Shown here: piece after piece, positions 32,865-44,049 of the stretch
Position numbering within the stretch: position 1 is the stretch's first letter
Layout: each line of letters begins with the position of its first letter
DNA from: Mytilus edulis
Lineage: Eukaryota > Mollusca > Bivalvia > Mytilida > Mytilidae
Reading direction: 5' to 3'
Assembly: GCF_963676685.1 (NCBI RefSeq)
Contig: NC_092345.1
Location: 27,675,585-27,739,584 of the forward strand
Length of the DNA: 64,000 bases
Notes under the pieces: generated by a model
What the model saw: only the letters and a program-made list of their open reading frames with translations
Databases searched by the model: none
What the model was told of the DNA's origin: nothing
Program-made: the position numbers and the translations under genes

Positions 32865-33185
32865 AAGTACTCAGCCACGTCCGGTCAGAATTGGGACGTT
32901 AAATCCGATGTCTCGTGTAGAGAGAGTGTCGTGCTCTGAACCCCTACATTAAGTCTTCAAAGAATAGGGATCTTTAGGTGACCTGTTTCAAGGCAAACAT
33001 GTCTGTACCTATCCAATTTACGCTTATTTTCAAGTGGTAATTCAAATATCCCCGACCTTCATTCCGGACGGCCTCTTTTACAGAACACACCTATTATATG
33101 CATTGTTAATTTGTTTTCGTCCAGAACATGCATGGAATATGCATCGGATATTGGACACTGGACGTTAAGCAACCAAACACAATTA
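32865..33185 (+). mobile_element. SINE-like repeat with molluscan-type tail
   Basis: GGGACGTTAAATCCGATGTC, GAGAGAGTGTCGTGCTCTGA, CCAGAACATGCATGGAATAT and CACTGGACGTTAAGCAACCA form a chain of GC-richer blocks in AT-rich surroundings. From memory the last blocks match the tail of common molluscan SINE-like repeats. No polymerase III promoter boxes were identified. Confidence 0.45.
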
Positions 33186-33404
33186 AAACGCATATTTATA
33201 TATAAAAAAAACAACATACAAAACTTCAGTTATGGTATTCAATTCCGTTTATTATTTCAGAGTAAAGTACTTTTCTTGTAATGATTTTTATTGTTTATGG
33301 CAAGTAATTCGGTTAGACTTTGTAATATGTTCCAAGCCAGGAACCAGTACTTACTTACTTCATACTCTGTCATAATTGTTTTTAGTTTGAAAGTCCCTTA
33401 GTTG

Positions 33405-33530
33405 TCCCTTTGAATTGTTTCAATATTCGCTAATCAGTGGGGTTTTTAGTTGATCTTATGACATTGGGTTTGCTTATCATGGAAGGCCGTATGGTAATCC
33501 GTAGTTGTTTACATCCAGTGGCAATCCAAA
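33405..33530 (-). repeat. Repeat family A, diverged fragment
   Basis: TTGAATTGTTTCAATATTCG and ATCATGGAAGGCCGTATGGT resemble family A reversed. Confidence 0.4.
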
Positions 33531-34016
33531 ATACCCCGTCCTTCATACCGGAAATCTTTTAATAAGGATCTGTCTATATATAAAAAAAAATTTATAACTG
33601 TTAGTTTGCTGCTCTCGTTCAAAAAAAATACATATATAAGAATACGGAGATATTGTATGATTGTCAATAAGACAAAATGGAAACCGGGTGTAAACATCTA
33701 CGGATTACATATGGTTAACTGAAAAACAGCTACTGAAAAAAAAAGTGGAACAATTCCAAGGAACTTTCAAAGTATATTACATAAAACTAAATTTAATTAT
33801 GTTAGCAGTAATCAAAGACAGCAATAACCCAAATTGTTTTCCCTATGCAGACAATTTTTCCTTCCAAGTAATTTATCATCTACTAGTATATAAATATCAC
33901 TGTGTCCTGTTGTTTTCTAAATGTTTAAACGTATTTTTATTAATTATGACATGATTTATTTGCCAGATTTATTTTATTGATATTACTCCTTGGCTTGGTT
34001 CTTCAATTTACAGTAG

Positions 34017-34062
34017 TGGCAAGTCGAACATGGACAAGGAGGTGTCTATAACCTGCAGAGAG
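34017..34062 (+). CDS. Candidate internal exon, product unknown
   Basis: A GC-richer stretch bordered by a pyrimidine-rich acceptor with tandem AG (TTTACAGTAG, 34007-34016) and a strong GTGAGT donor at 34063. Read from 34017 it gives WQVEHGQGGVYNLQR and leaves one base, matching the phase needed by the candidate exon at 55673. If the first AG (CAG, 34011-34013) were used the same frame would begin with TAG. The next candidate exon is over 21 kb away, so linkage is speculative. It could also be a chance match. Confidence 0.3.
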
Positions 34063-34269
34063 GTGAGTTTTTTTTTCCATCCGAGTAGAATTCCTCACTG
34101 TAATATTGAGATGAAGAGCAGCAATAATATTCATATGACAATAAATGGGGGTTTCGGGAATGCCTTATGATTAGAAGCACTCATAACTACCAAAAATATC
34201 AATTCAATGATCATGCAAAATTCTTTATCCGACAAAAATAATTATCAATTCTAATACAAATAAATTAAG

Positions 34270-34390
34270 ATTAGCTTGCTATGTGGTATTGGTTTTACTC
34301 ATTGTTGAAGGCCGTACCAGAACCTATCGTTGCTAACGTCTACGCCATTTCGTCTCTAGTTTAAAGTTTTCTCATCGGCAATTATATTTA
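34270..34390 (-). repeat. Repeat family A, fragment
   Basis: TCATTGTTGAAGGCCGTACC followed by AACGTCTACGCCATTTCGTC, family A reversed. Confidence 0.5.
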
Positions 34391-34650
34391 TTTATATTAT
34401 TTTAATTAATGCACATATAAATCTAAACCTATACAGTCAGGACAGCGATTTTATTTTTATAATTGTCAGGTTAAACTTGAAAGTTAAAAAATCATTGACT
34501 TGCCTCCCTTCGCACATTTAATTGAATTTTAATATGCCCTCGACTATGAGTAAGTAACCATGTTTCTCTTCAATTGATGCAAACAAGTAAACACTTGATA
34601 TGTAAGCACAACACATCACACACGCATATCATATAGTGGACGACCATTTA

Positions 34651-34957
34651 TGCTGAGTTCACATGTAATTCGAATTCGATTTGCATTAACTGCATCGAAT
34701 TAGTTTAATTCGCATTCGAAACGTTTACGTCCTATCGTCAATTATAATTCGAATTGCAATGCGCGTCAAATTCGCGTTACTGTCCAAACGACGTTAACTT
34801 TTAATTCGTATTAACAAAAGTGTATTTCTAATGCGAATTGGAGAATTCGAATAAGCCAATTCGAGTCAATTCGAATTAAAAAAAGAAGAGTGTATGAACG
34901 TGATTAGCGAATTCGATTCGCATTCAATTTGAATTAAATGAACGGGTGAACGAGGCA
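34651..34957. mobile_element. MITE with TTCGAATT-rich subterminal repeats
   Basis: Ends are TGCTGAGTTCAC and, reverse-complemented, TGCCTCGTTCAC, each flanked by TA (34649-34650, 34958-34959). The body is filled with AATTCGAATT, ATTCGCATT and similar motifs in both orientations. Non-coding. Confidence 0.6.
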
Positions 34958-34959
34958 TA

Positions 34960-37240
34960 CATTTTCTGGTTAGGGAATTGTTCAAATACATGACCAGACG
35001 TTGTATTGGCAAACATGAATACTCTTTCCAAAGGCTTATGATTTCCTTAATAAAGGTACTTTCGGCCATTTAATTTTAAAGTAAAATATATAGTAGATTC
35101 AGTGCAATAAGAGACAGAAGAATCTTTGTAAGTTTCATTAACAATATTTCGAAATTTCAGGCCTTGCAGTTTCACCTGATAAAATAAGAAAATCGATGTT
35201 TTACTACAAAAAAAAAGCACCAAAGATCGTTTCAAGTTTTCATGCTGTCGTCTTTGTATTTTCAAAGGTGAACACAAAATATCGCGAAAATGCAAAGGTT
35301 TTGATAACATGATTTCACTTTTTCGGTTTATCGTTTTTACTTTTGAGTTTTCGCCCTCGCTTTTTCGCGTTTTCGTTACTTTGAAAAGGCAGAGTTGAAT
35401 ATGCGAGTTTGACAGCATCCGTTTTCCATACAATCACAAATTTCTGTTCATACCAACTTTTTTTATTCAATACAATACATTTTAATATCAAATAGTATTC
35501 ATCGTGTATAAAAATCTGATGATGGAAAACGGCTACAATGACTGCATTACATGAAGACCATGTTTTCCTATGGATACAATGTATTATTATCAACACGTGC
35601 ATAATGTAAATCACACGTGACAAAATGGTAGAACAGCCATCACCAATTACCCCCAGAGTGTGGTTGATTATACAAAGGATACATGTCACATCGTTTATTC
35701 AATGTATATAGCAAAGATAGAAAAAAAGCAAACTAGATCCTCCTAAAAAGCTTATTAAAGTTTTTTTTAAATTATGAGAATAACGCGTGTTTACTGTTCA
35801 TTTGATAGTATAATTTTTTATAGAATCTTTTACTATTTGGTGCAGGTTTTGATATGTTTCCTGGTTTGGTCTTTTCTTTGCACTGAATTTGTCGTACAAT
35901 TTTGTAAGAGATAGGTAATTGTATTAAAGTAGGAATATAAGAACATCAAAGTAGACCATAATGACATCATGTGCTACATGTAATAAATGGGAGAATGTTA
36001 TAATTGCACAAAAGTTCAGAATCACGATAAGTGAACATTGCCCTCCTAGCAATTGGCCATAATTGACTTATAATTTTAATCGTAGTGTTAAAGGGCATCA
36101 GCAATAAATAAATAACTGGGGGTTTGGACAGTTATTAAACGATCTTAACACATGACATGGGCAAAATCTCTTTGTTCTTACTGTACTATAATCTGGATAT
36201 TGCACAGCAAAGGTGTGCATTAACTACCTCAGATATACTGCACAGTTCAAATATATTGTTACCTTTAGGGGCAGTTCCTAGATGTTGACAGGGGCGTACG
36301 TTATTCTATCAAATTAAAAAATATATCACCGAGTGTAGCGAGACTAAAACAATATTGACGATTTTAAAGCAAAACACGATACTTTGTCCAATCCTAGGGT
36401 GAACGACATGTTCGTCCCCACCCCCGAATCCGACTTCTGCCTTGAAATTTCGACAAAATTTAACTTTGTACAAACATCGTAGTTTCAAAATAGGAAAAAA
36501 GAAAGGTTTCTCATTCCTTTTTTTTTCAGCTTGAACATAAAAAAAATTATTATATTTTGCGTACAACATGAATCTTAAATCAGTGTTTTAAAGTCAGAAA
36601 GAGAGTTAAAACAATGTTTGGCCATTTCCGCCAAAAAAAAAAGTATCTAAGAATATCCGAATAAAAGAAATCTGATTTGGATTAGTTTTAGACTCAATGG
36701 AATTTAATATAACGACTTTTTCAATATCTATTCCTAGCTGGAGATCAATCAGACTTCATTTAGATGGACGTGTCTTAAAAATTAATACAGTAGATACAAA
36801 GAAATTTGGGGGAGGGGGAGGAAAAGATTGGAAAGAGAAACGTATTTTCTGTTTATTCAACATTTAAAATTTAGGTAAAATAACATCTTCCTCGGTTTAT
36901 CTTTCTCTATTAAAGCACATCTTGATGGAAACATATTCAAAAGCAATTAATCTAAACTCAATAACCCTTTCAGTTATGATTTTTTTTTCATACAACGATT
37001 TGAAGGTACTCAAATTGTCAAAGTCTTAATCGTCACTTATTAAATAAAAAAAATGGAAAAAGAAAAGAAAAAATCTACCATTAAATCGCAATTTTACAAA
37101 AGGTCTAAACCCCCAAAAAGTTGTCAATTTAAAACTCACCAATGAAAGTCGTATTTCCCCCTTTCTTAGGATCCGTGGATTGCGGAAAATCGTCCACATC
37201 TAAAACGTTCACGTAAATTAATGACGTCATGTGTTAAAAC
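34960..37240. other. AT-rich spacer
   Basis: Overlapping minus-strand frames at 35047-35689 (128 and 124 codons) show no domain, biased toward K, S and N as expected from AT-rich DNA. No gene is called. Confidence 0.45.
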
Positions 37241-37391
37241 AGTTATTGGCCAATCAAATCGGTATATAGAATTTAATCTGCACGCGCTCAGGATGACCCT
37301 TTAACCCGAACTCCTACGTCGTTCGGGTTAATAAGGTTCACCTGAGCTGTGCAGATTAAATTCTATATACCGACTTGCTTGGTCAATAACT
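37241..37391. repeat. 151-bp palindrome
   Basis: Arms of about 71 bp (37241-37311 and 37321-37391) surround a loop of about 9 bases. The longest perfect block is 24 bp (37260-37283 with 37349-37372), starting CGGTATATAGAATTTAATC. The inner block TTAACCCGAAC pairs with GTTCGGGTTAA. Confidence 0.8.
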
Positions 37392-37394
37392 ATA

Positions 37395-38360
37395 ACATAC
37401 AATTGTTTTAAAGTGAACAAATAACAAATGCGAGACTCATATCATTTAGTATGGACAATCGTTGTCTATTTCAAGTAAATTTAAGCTTCTTTAGTTGACA
37501 ATATTTAAAGTATGACCAGACATGGCTGGAACATGTTTTTCAACCCTTCCAATTTACAAAGAACAAATTCCTCGTCATTTCAGGCGATTATTGTCAACTT
37601 AAATAATAAAACCATTTCATTGACATTGTGAATACACTCGTATCAGATAAGACGGAATAATAGATATGATATTGATTCATTCAAATAATATTTATTTAGA
37701 ATAACTTTTCTGACAGCATTCAAATTGTCTTTCCGTTTGCCTGATTATTGGATGTGATACTAATAGTTCTTGTCACTCAAAACGTTTTGATTAACCATGC
37801 ACTTCATATTGCAAGTAAAACATCCACATAATACAGATGTAATTACTGATGTGTAAGCTCCGGGTTGGAAAAGGTGACATAGATGAGTCCGGAAATTTGT
37901 AAGGTGATAATTACTTGTCTTTTTTGTGACAAAAATGCAGTTTCGATTTCCTTTTATTAACCTGCAGCGGTCTGTGAAATAGCATTGGTTTTGATAGCCC
38001 GTCAAAGAAAATAATGTGTACTGGTAGACAATTAAGAAATCGAAAAAGAATAAATATTGGAAAAAAATCACTTGAACATCTTATAATTGTTTAATTATTG
38101 AAAATCTTGATTATAAGTGACACATCGTTTTGCCCTTGTTCATCCTTTCTAGGTTGTCTGTAATGTTTTTTATCAGTCATTAGCCATTATATTTTGTATG
38201 CATTCCAGAAGTTTCATAGTTATCAAAACATACACATGTGTATTGTATAATTATATGAAATCACTTCTTTATTTTCTTTTTTCTCTATTTCAGACACACG
38301 AAATGGTAGGATTTTTACATCTACTTGAAATACATGTATATGCTATGAGGTCATTGAATA
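37395..38360. other. AT-rich spacer
   Basis: No gene or known repeat was recognised. Confidence 0.45.
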
Positions 38361-38361
38361 G

Positions 38362-38710
38362 ATATAAGAAGATGTGGTATGAGTGCCAATGACAACTATC
38401 CATCGAAGTCACAATTTTTAAAAGAAAACCATTATAGCTTAAAGTTCGGTCTCCAAAACGGAGCCTTGGATCACATCGAACAGAAAGCTTTAAAGGGCCC
38501 CAAAAATGACTACTATAAAACATTTCAAACGGGAAAACTAACGGTCTTATCTATATAAAAAACGAGAAACACTTATGAACCACATCAACAAAGGACAACC
38601 GCTGAACACCAGGTTCCTTACTTGGGACAGATGCAAACAAATGATGCCACTGCTAGCAAACTACATGTAGCAAAACCTCTCAACCCATGTCGCTGCTGAT
38701 GGCCAACCTT
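38362..38710 (+). repeat. Repeat family A2, near-complete copy
   Basis: AGAAGATGTGGTATGAGTGC, CCATCGAAGTCACAATTTTT, GGTCTCCAAAACGGAGCCTT, CATTTCAAACGGGAAAACTA and GGTTCCTTACTTGGGACAGA in order. Confidence 0.75.
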
Positions 38711-38719
38711 GCCAGTGGT

Positions 38720-39420
38720 TGTTATAAATCTTTTTTCTGATTGTTTTTATTATTTAGAGTACTGATGACAGATCTTTCATTGCTGCTGTTAAATCTAAGA
38801 CTCGGGAATATTTAGAAATGTACATGTTAGTTGTTACACGTCTATTATTGAAGACTGTGACCCCTAAATGTCTTTTGATTATTTTGTTGTTTGGGTTGCC
38901 TTCTCTTTGATATACTAGCCATTATACATCCCACATCATTTTTAATTCATAAACGTATTGCTATTTCCCCAATTTAATTTGTGAAGAAAGTAAAGCAGAT
39001 ACGATACTTAGTCTGCAGTTATACGCACATTTACACTGTATTATTATGTGAAAATGGACCACTTGTGGCACTTTGAACAACCAATTAAAGGACCAAATAC
39101 ACTACACATGAATTATTATGGGTTATTCAATAAATAAATGCAGAAAAACAATGTCATGTTTTGCCAGGCTGTTAATGACGTCTTTACAATAAAATGCACT
39201 GGACGTTTACTGATTGATTATCTTATTCTGGAAAATGTGGTTCTTTTACAAGTTGTAATCGACTTTGGCTTGAACTATTTCAGTAACTCTTAGCTTGGTA
39301 CTTGGTTAGTTGGTTTTCTTTTGTGCTTTGTGTCGACCTGATGAATCAAGTCCTTTTAAACTGATGTTTACATGTTGTTCTTTTGTTGTGCTGTTATACC
39401 ACTATCATGATTTAGGAGGA
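38720..39420. other. AT-rich spacer
   Basis: No gene or known repeat was recognised. Confidence 0.45.
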
Positions 39421-39424
39421 CGAT

Positions 39425-39680
39425 TGAGTGCTCGCAAACATGTTTAATTCCCATTCAGGATCCGGTAAATCAGTAGTTGTCGTTGGTTGTTGTTTATCAT
39501 ATATGTTTGGTACATAAACTAGCTTTCTCTTTTGAATTGTTGTTCATGTTATCATGTTGTCATGTTGGGACCTACTAATACTATATGGTATTGGTTTTAT
39601 TCATTGTTGGGTGCTGCACGGTAACCTATAATTGCTTACATCCGCTGATTGCGATTCTGCTTGACAATCATACTAGATCT
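39425..39680 (-). repeat. Repeat family A, diverged copy
   Basis: GCTCGCAAACATGTTTAATT, CAGTAGTTGTCGTTGGTTGT and TTCATTGTTGGGTGCTGCAC follow family A reversed. Confidence 0.6.
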
Positions 39681-39689
39681 CCCTATTTT

Positions 39690-40870
39690 TATAAACCTAT
39701 TACAACTAAAATATATCAGACAGAAAACACTCAGAAAACAACTGAGTTGTTTCTTTGGGTTTCTGGAACGTCTTTTTAATTTAACATTATGTTTTTACTA
39801 CAACTATTTAATCAAATTCCTTAATGGTAATGATGTAGTTTCACTCTGAGACAGGATTTTGAATTTACAGCTGAGCACATGGAATTTCTCTTAATACAAT
39901 GTTCATGCAAAACTTTAGAGTTTTTACTAGTCATCTTTGACGAATTTAGATAAAGTTGGTTTGTTTTCTTTGAGTACCATGCAGCTGAGGGTGAAACAAA
40001 CAATTTGTTTTACTCAGGGTCCAAAACAAATTATTTTTTTCACCAAAACCTGGAAACAAACTTTTTTTTCCAAAAAAAAACATAGCCCCCCCCCCCCCCC
40101 CCCCCCCCAGAAAATCAAATGGTTGCTGCCTTAGTCCCAAATTCCTTGAAGAAAACAAACTTACAGATTGACCAAGGACAAACACTATTACAAGGTTTTT
40201 GATTTGGAACAGCAAAACCGCTTTTTTTATTTTTTTATAAAAAGCTTTCGGATGTCATCGTAGCATTCTTTCAGTATATAAAACTTAAAAGCTTCAAGTA
40301 ATATAAAAAACGTTGTCAAAACGTCCTTGATAAATAAACTTCGACAACATTTAGATGTACTAGGTGTGTCTGGTGTTTTTTCTTCAAAGCATTGAAATAT
40401 TCTAAATAAAAAAAAGTATAGGTAAACAATACACAAAAACTATCTGTCTTTCGGATTTTGAAATTTATGTAAAGTATAAATTTTACATTGACTGATTAAA
40501 GTGAATCTAGAATTGACAAATTAGTACTCTCTCTATCATAATTTGTCAACAGTATTACAATAAAAAGTTAAAACCAATCCATTGATGTCACCACGGCCTT
40601 TGATTTAAAATTTTGAAATAAACAGACTCAACAGGTCGAACTTCGTACTGAGAACGGTATTTCACTTGGCAATAAAAAATCTATACTTTTTACAGTCCAG
40701 GAATTAAAAAAAAACTACAAAAACTCAAAATCAGTTTATAGAAAACTAACAGACTTCAGAATGTTATACAATTTTTTGCTTCTCTTCAATGTCACATACG
40801 CATATATTTACAACTTTTTACTGTACTGTCAAGAGAGAGTTTCAAATCGACATAATTTGGAAACTATTGG
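39690..40870. other. AT-rich spacer with a 23-C run
   Basis: A homopolymer of 23 C is at 40086-40108, near GTTTGTTTTACTCAGGGTCC. No gene was recognised. Confidence 0.5.
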
Positions 40871-40878
40871 GTTATCAT

Positions 40879-41430
40879 GGCGATGTACATGTGTTCCTAA
40901 GTAGTTTATATCGTCCTTTCATTGTCGCTTTGGTTGGTATTTCTCTTTAGTATGACCAGGGGCGGATCCAGCCATTTTAAAAAGGGGGGGGGGGGGGGTT
41001 CCCAACCCAGAGTAAAGAGGGGGTTCCAGCTATATGCTCCCATTCAAATGCATTGATCGGCCAAAAAAAGGGGGGTTCCAACCCCCGGAACCCCCCCCCC
41101 CCCCCCCCACTCTGGATCCGCGCCTAATGACGATGTACATGTGTTCCTTAGTAGGTTGTAGCGTCCTTTTATTGCCTCTTTGGTTGGTATTTCTCTTAGT
41201 ATGACGATGCACATGTGTTCCGTAGTAGGTTGCAATTGTAGCGTCCTTTTATTGCCTCTTTGGTTGGTATTTCTCTTAGTATGACGATGTACATGTGTTC
41301 CTTAGTAGGTTGTAGCGTCCTTTTATTGTCTCTTTGGTTGGTATTTCTCTTTAGTATGACGATGCACATGTGCTCCTTAGAAGGTTGTTGCGTCCTTTCA
41401 TTGTCCCTTTGGTTACATTGCTCTTTAGTA
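40879..41430 (+). repeat. About 75-bp tandem array, five units, interrupted
   Basis: Units read (T)ATGACGATGTACATGTGTTC, TTAGTAGGTTGTAGCGTCC, TTTTATTGTCTCTTTGGTTG, GTATTTCTCTTTAG. Five copies are visible. The first is separated from the others by the MITE at 40957-41126. Confidence 0.8.
40957..41126. mobile_element. 170-bp MITE with long G and C runs
   Basis: Ends are CAGGGGCGGATCCAG and, reverse-complemented, TAGGCGCGGATCCAG. It is flanked by ATGAC on both sides (40952-40956, 41127-41131). Internal runs of 15 G (40984-40998) and 18 C (41091-41108) can pair. It is inserted in the 75-bp tandem array. Confidence 0.75.
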
Positions 41431-41514
41431 CTGTGGATTTATTCGTTTTTGTGGGTACCAATTTTTGTTGATTGATGAAAAGTGTTTCGAATCCCTTTGA
41501 ATTAGAATGAAATT

Positions 41515-42058
41515 CAAAACAGTGTGGCTGTGGCCATTGATTGACACATTAAATTCATCCATTGACTGGGACAATTAAGGTGAACGTTTGTATGTAACGA
41601 CCACTGCTCAATGTGTACTTTTTAAAGACACTTAAACTATGGGGTCACCAAAGGTTCTCAACACCTTAATAAAGTAATTCGAAAAACTAATCAAAAATAA
41701 CACGATGTTTTGATTTATATCAATTATATAAATCAAAACATAAAGGTTATTCCTGATAAATTTTTTGAATTATTTTATAATTAAAGGCATTAAGAAACCT
41801 TTGGTGACCCCACAGTTTAAATGTCTATCGTAGATACGTCGTGAACAGTGGTCGTTACAGACAAACGTTTATTTTTTGAATTATTATATAATTAAAGGCA
41901 TTAAGAAACCTTTGGTGACCCCACAGTTTAAATGTCTATCGTAGGTACGTCGTGAACAGTGGTCGTTACAGACAAACGTTCATGTAAATTGTCCCAGTCA
42001 ATGGATGAATTTAATGTGTCAATCAATGGCCACAGCCACACTGTTTTGAATTTCATTC
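41515..42058. mobile_element. Fold-back element, copy 2, with internal duplication
   Basis: The ends and arms are as in 16125-16567, flanked by TA on both sides (41513-41514, 42059-42060). A 111-bp stretch of the right arm is tandemly duplicated (41760-41870 and 41871-41981), so the right arm is longer than the left. Confidence 0.75.
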
Positions 42059-42060
42059 TA

Positions 42061-42643
42061 AAGGAGTAGGTCCGGTAAGGGCCGATTTTGGCCCAAAATT
42101 TCAGTTTCATCTAACGAGACATTTAGGACACTTTTTAAACACTTAAGTGTCTATTTCAATTGATTCGATTAGTTTATGTAAAAGATTTTAACTGATTCAG
42201 TCATTAAAAACGCTCCGATTGAAGCTTAAATATGAAAAATCTATCAAATATGCCAAAAAACGTCACTTTTCAGATGGTTTTCGCCAAAAATGAAAGTGGC
42301 CGCATCCGTGTTCATCCTCAACCTTTATATATGTTATGTATTATCATCAAATACAACTTACATTTCAATATTATGAATGAACACGAATGCGGCCACTTTC
42401 ATTTAAGACGGAAACTGTCTAAAATTTAACTAAAATGCTATAATTGTGAAGATTTCAGTAATTTAGCATGACTTTATTATGCTAGTACACGATATATGTG
42501 CATTGTATTGTCAAAAACAGCACATATTTATGTAGCAGAAGCATTCTACTTTCCAAAAAATAGCTAAAAGATTACATTTTCACAATTTTGCAAAACTGCT
42601 TAATTTTGGGGCCAAAAAGGGGTCTTACTGAACCTACTCCTTT
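42061..42643. mobile_element. MITE with AAGGAGTAGGT ends and internal hairpin
   Basis: Left end AAGGAGTAGGTCCGGTAAGG, right end reverse-complemented AAGGAGTAGGTTCAGTAAGA. Inside, TGAAAGTGGCCGCATCCGTG (42290 on) is mirrored by CGAATGCGGCCACTTTCA around 42383-42400. It abuts fold-back copy 2 directly, and no clear target duplication was found. Confidence 0.65.
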
Positions 42644-42644
42644 C

Positions 42645-43420
42645 CGTAATGCGTATTTGGCGCATCAATTAAATAGACTCATTAAGAAATTTAAATCACG
42701 ACCTTCTAAATTTTGTTCCACAGTCATGCAAAAAAAATTGAAGTCCGACATTAGAAACATCATTGCTTGGTTGCTATTTATATTTACTCATTTATAGATA
42801 AGTGTCAGACCAGTAAAAATCAAAACCCTCATCACTCAATAGGAACCAAAGCATTTCACACTGTATACATTACAATTCACGTTTATTTATTATTATTTTT
42901 ATTTTATTTTTTCTCATGAATTTTTTTTTTTTCCTTTTTCACCTTTTTCATATTCATATATTTATTACAGAGCATGCCAATATTTATATTTATGTATTGT
43001 TCAATAAGTGTATTATGTCTGTAAAGGGAGGCAGATTTGTAAAAGCAAATTGCCTGTTTCTGAATCCTTAATATTATTTCATTGTATAATATGTTTAATG
43101 TTGATTTATCTGAATAAATATTGTTTAAACAAAAAATCAAAAAACTGCGATTTTACAATTTGCAATTGGTATCTGGTATATATGACTATGACAAATATCA
43201 CAGAATTTGCGTACTTTCTTTTCAAGTGATACTAATGTCTCTATAGACAGCTTTTAATATATTCAATGAAGCACCTTTTTTGTGATCCTCCAGACTCAGA
43301 TTTTCCCACTTGAAATAACAACTCTCAGTAATTACAACTTATAACTTCATCGGTTTAATGTGTGTATTAATTTAATTTAACTATATATAATTAACTTCTT
43401 TCATAATATAGATTCTTGGT
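42645..43420. other. AT-rich spacer
   Basis: No gene or known repeat was recognised. Confidence 0.45.
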
Positions 43421-43424
43421 TTTG

Positions 43425-43520
43425 AAGATGCTCTCCACAAAACATGTTTAACCCCGCCTCTTTTTTTTTTGCGCCTGTTTCAACTCAGGATCCTCTGGCC
43501 TTTATTTGTCTTGTAAGATA
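43425..43520 (-). repeat. Repeat family B, 3' part
   Basis: AAAACATGTTTAACCCCGCC, TCAGGATCCTCTGGCCTTTA and TTTGTCTTGTAAGAT are the 3' blocks of family B reversed. Confidence 0.6.
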
Positions 43521-43635
43521 TTAATTTTTCTTCTCTTTCTGTATAATTCTGAAATCTCCAGCAGTTTTGTCGGAATTACTGATATATGGCACAATAGATT
43601 CAAACAATATTCTCCTTTCCAATAAAATTGAGAAA

Positions 43636-44045
43636 GAAAATGGGAAGTGTGTCTAAGCGACAACAACCCGACCATAGAGCAGACAACAGCCGAAGGCCAC
43701 CAATGGGTTTTCAATGTAGCGAGAATTCCCCCACCCGTAGGTGTCCTTCAGCTGGCCCCTAAAAATATATATACTAGTACAGCGATAATGGACGTCATAC
43801 TAAACTCCGAATTGTACACAAGAAACTAAAATTAAAAATCATACAAGACTAACAAAGGCCAGAGGCTCCTGACTTGGGACAGGCGCAAAATTGCGGCGGG
43901 GTAAAACATGTTTATGAGATCTCAACCCTCCCCATATACCTCTAACCAATGTAGAAAAGTAAACGCATAACAATACGCACATTAAAATTCAGTTCAAGAG
44001 AAGTCAGAGTCCGATGTCAAAAGATGTAACAAAAGAAAATAAACA
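43636..44045 (+). repeat. Repeat family B, full-length-like copy
   Basis: From GAAAATGGGAAGTGTGTCTA through CACCAATGGGTTTTCAATGT, TCAGCTGGCCCCTAAAAATA, GGGACAGGCGCAAAATTGCG and AACGCATAACAATACGCAC to TCCGATGTCAAAAGATGTAA. This is the longest family B copy here, about 410 bp. Confidence 0.75.
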
Positions 44046-44049
44046 AAAT

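Noticed and set aside
35047..35689. Two overlapping minus-strand open frames of 124-128 codons
   Set aside because: No domain or conserved motif, composition as expected from AT-rich DNA, and no splice or promoter support.
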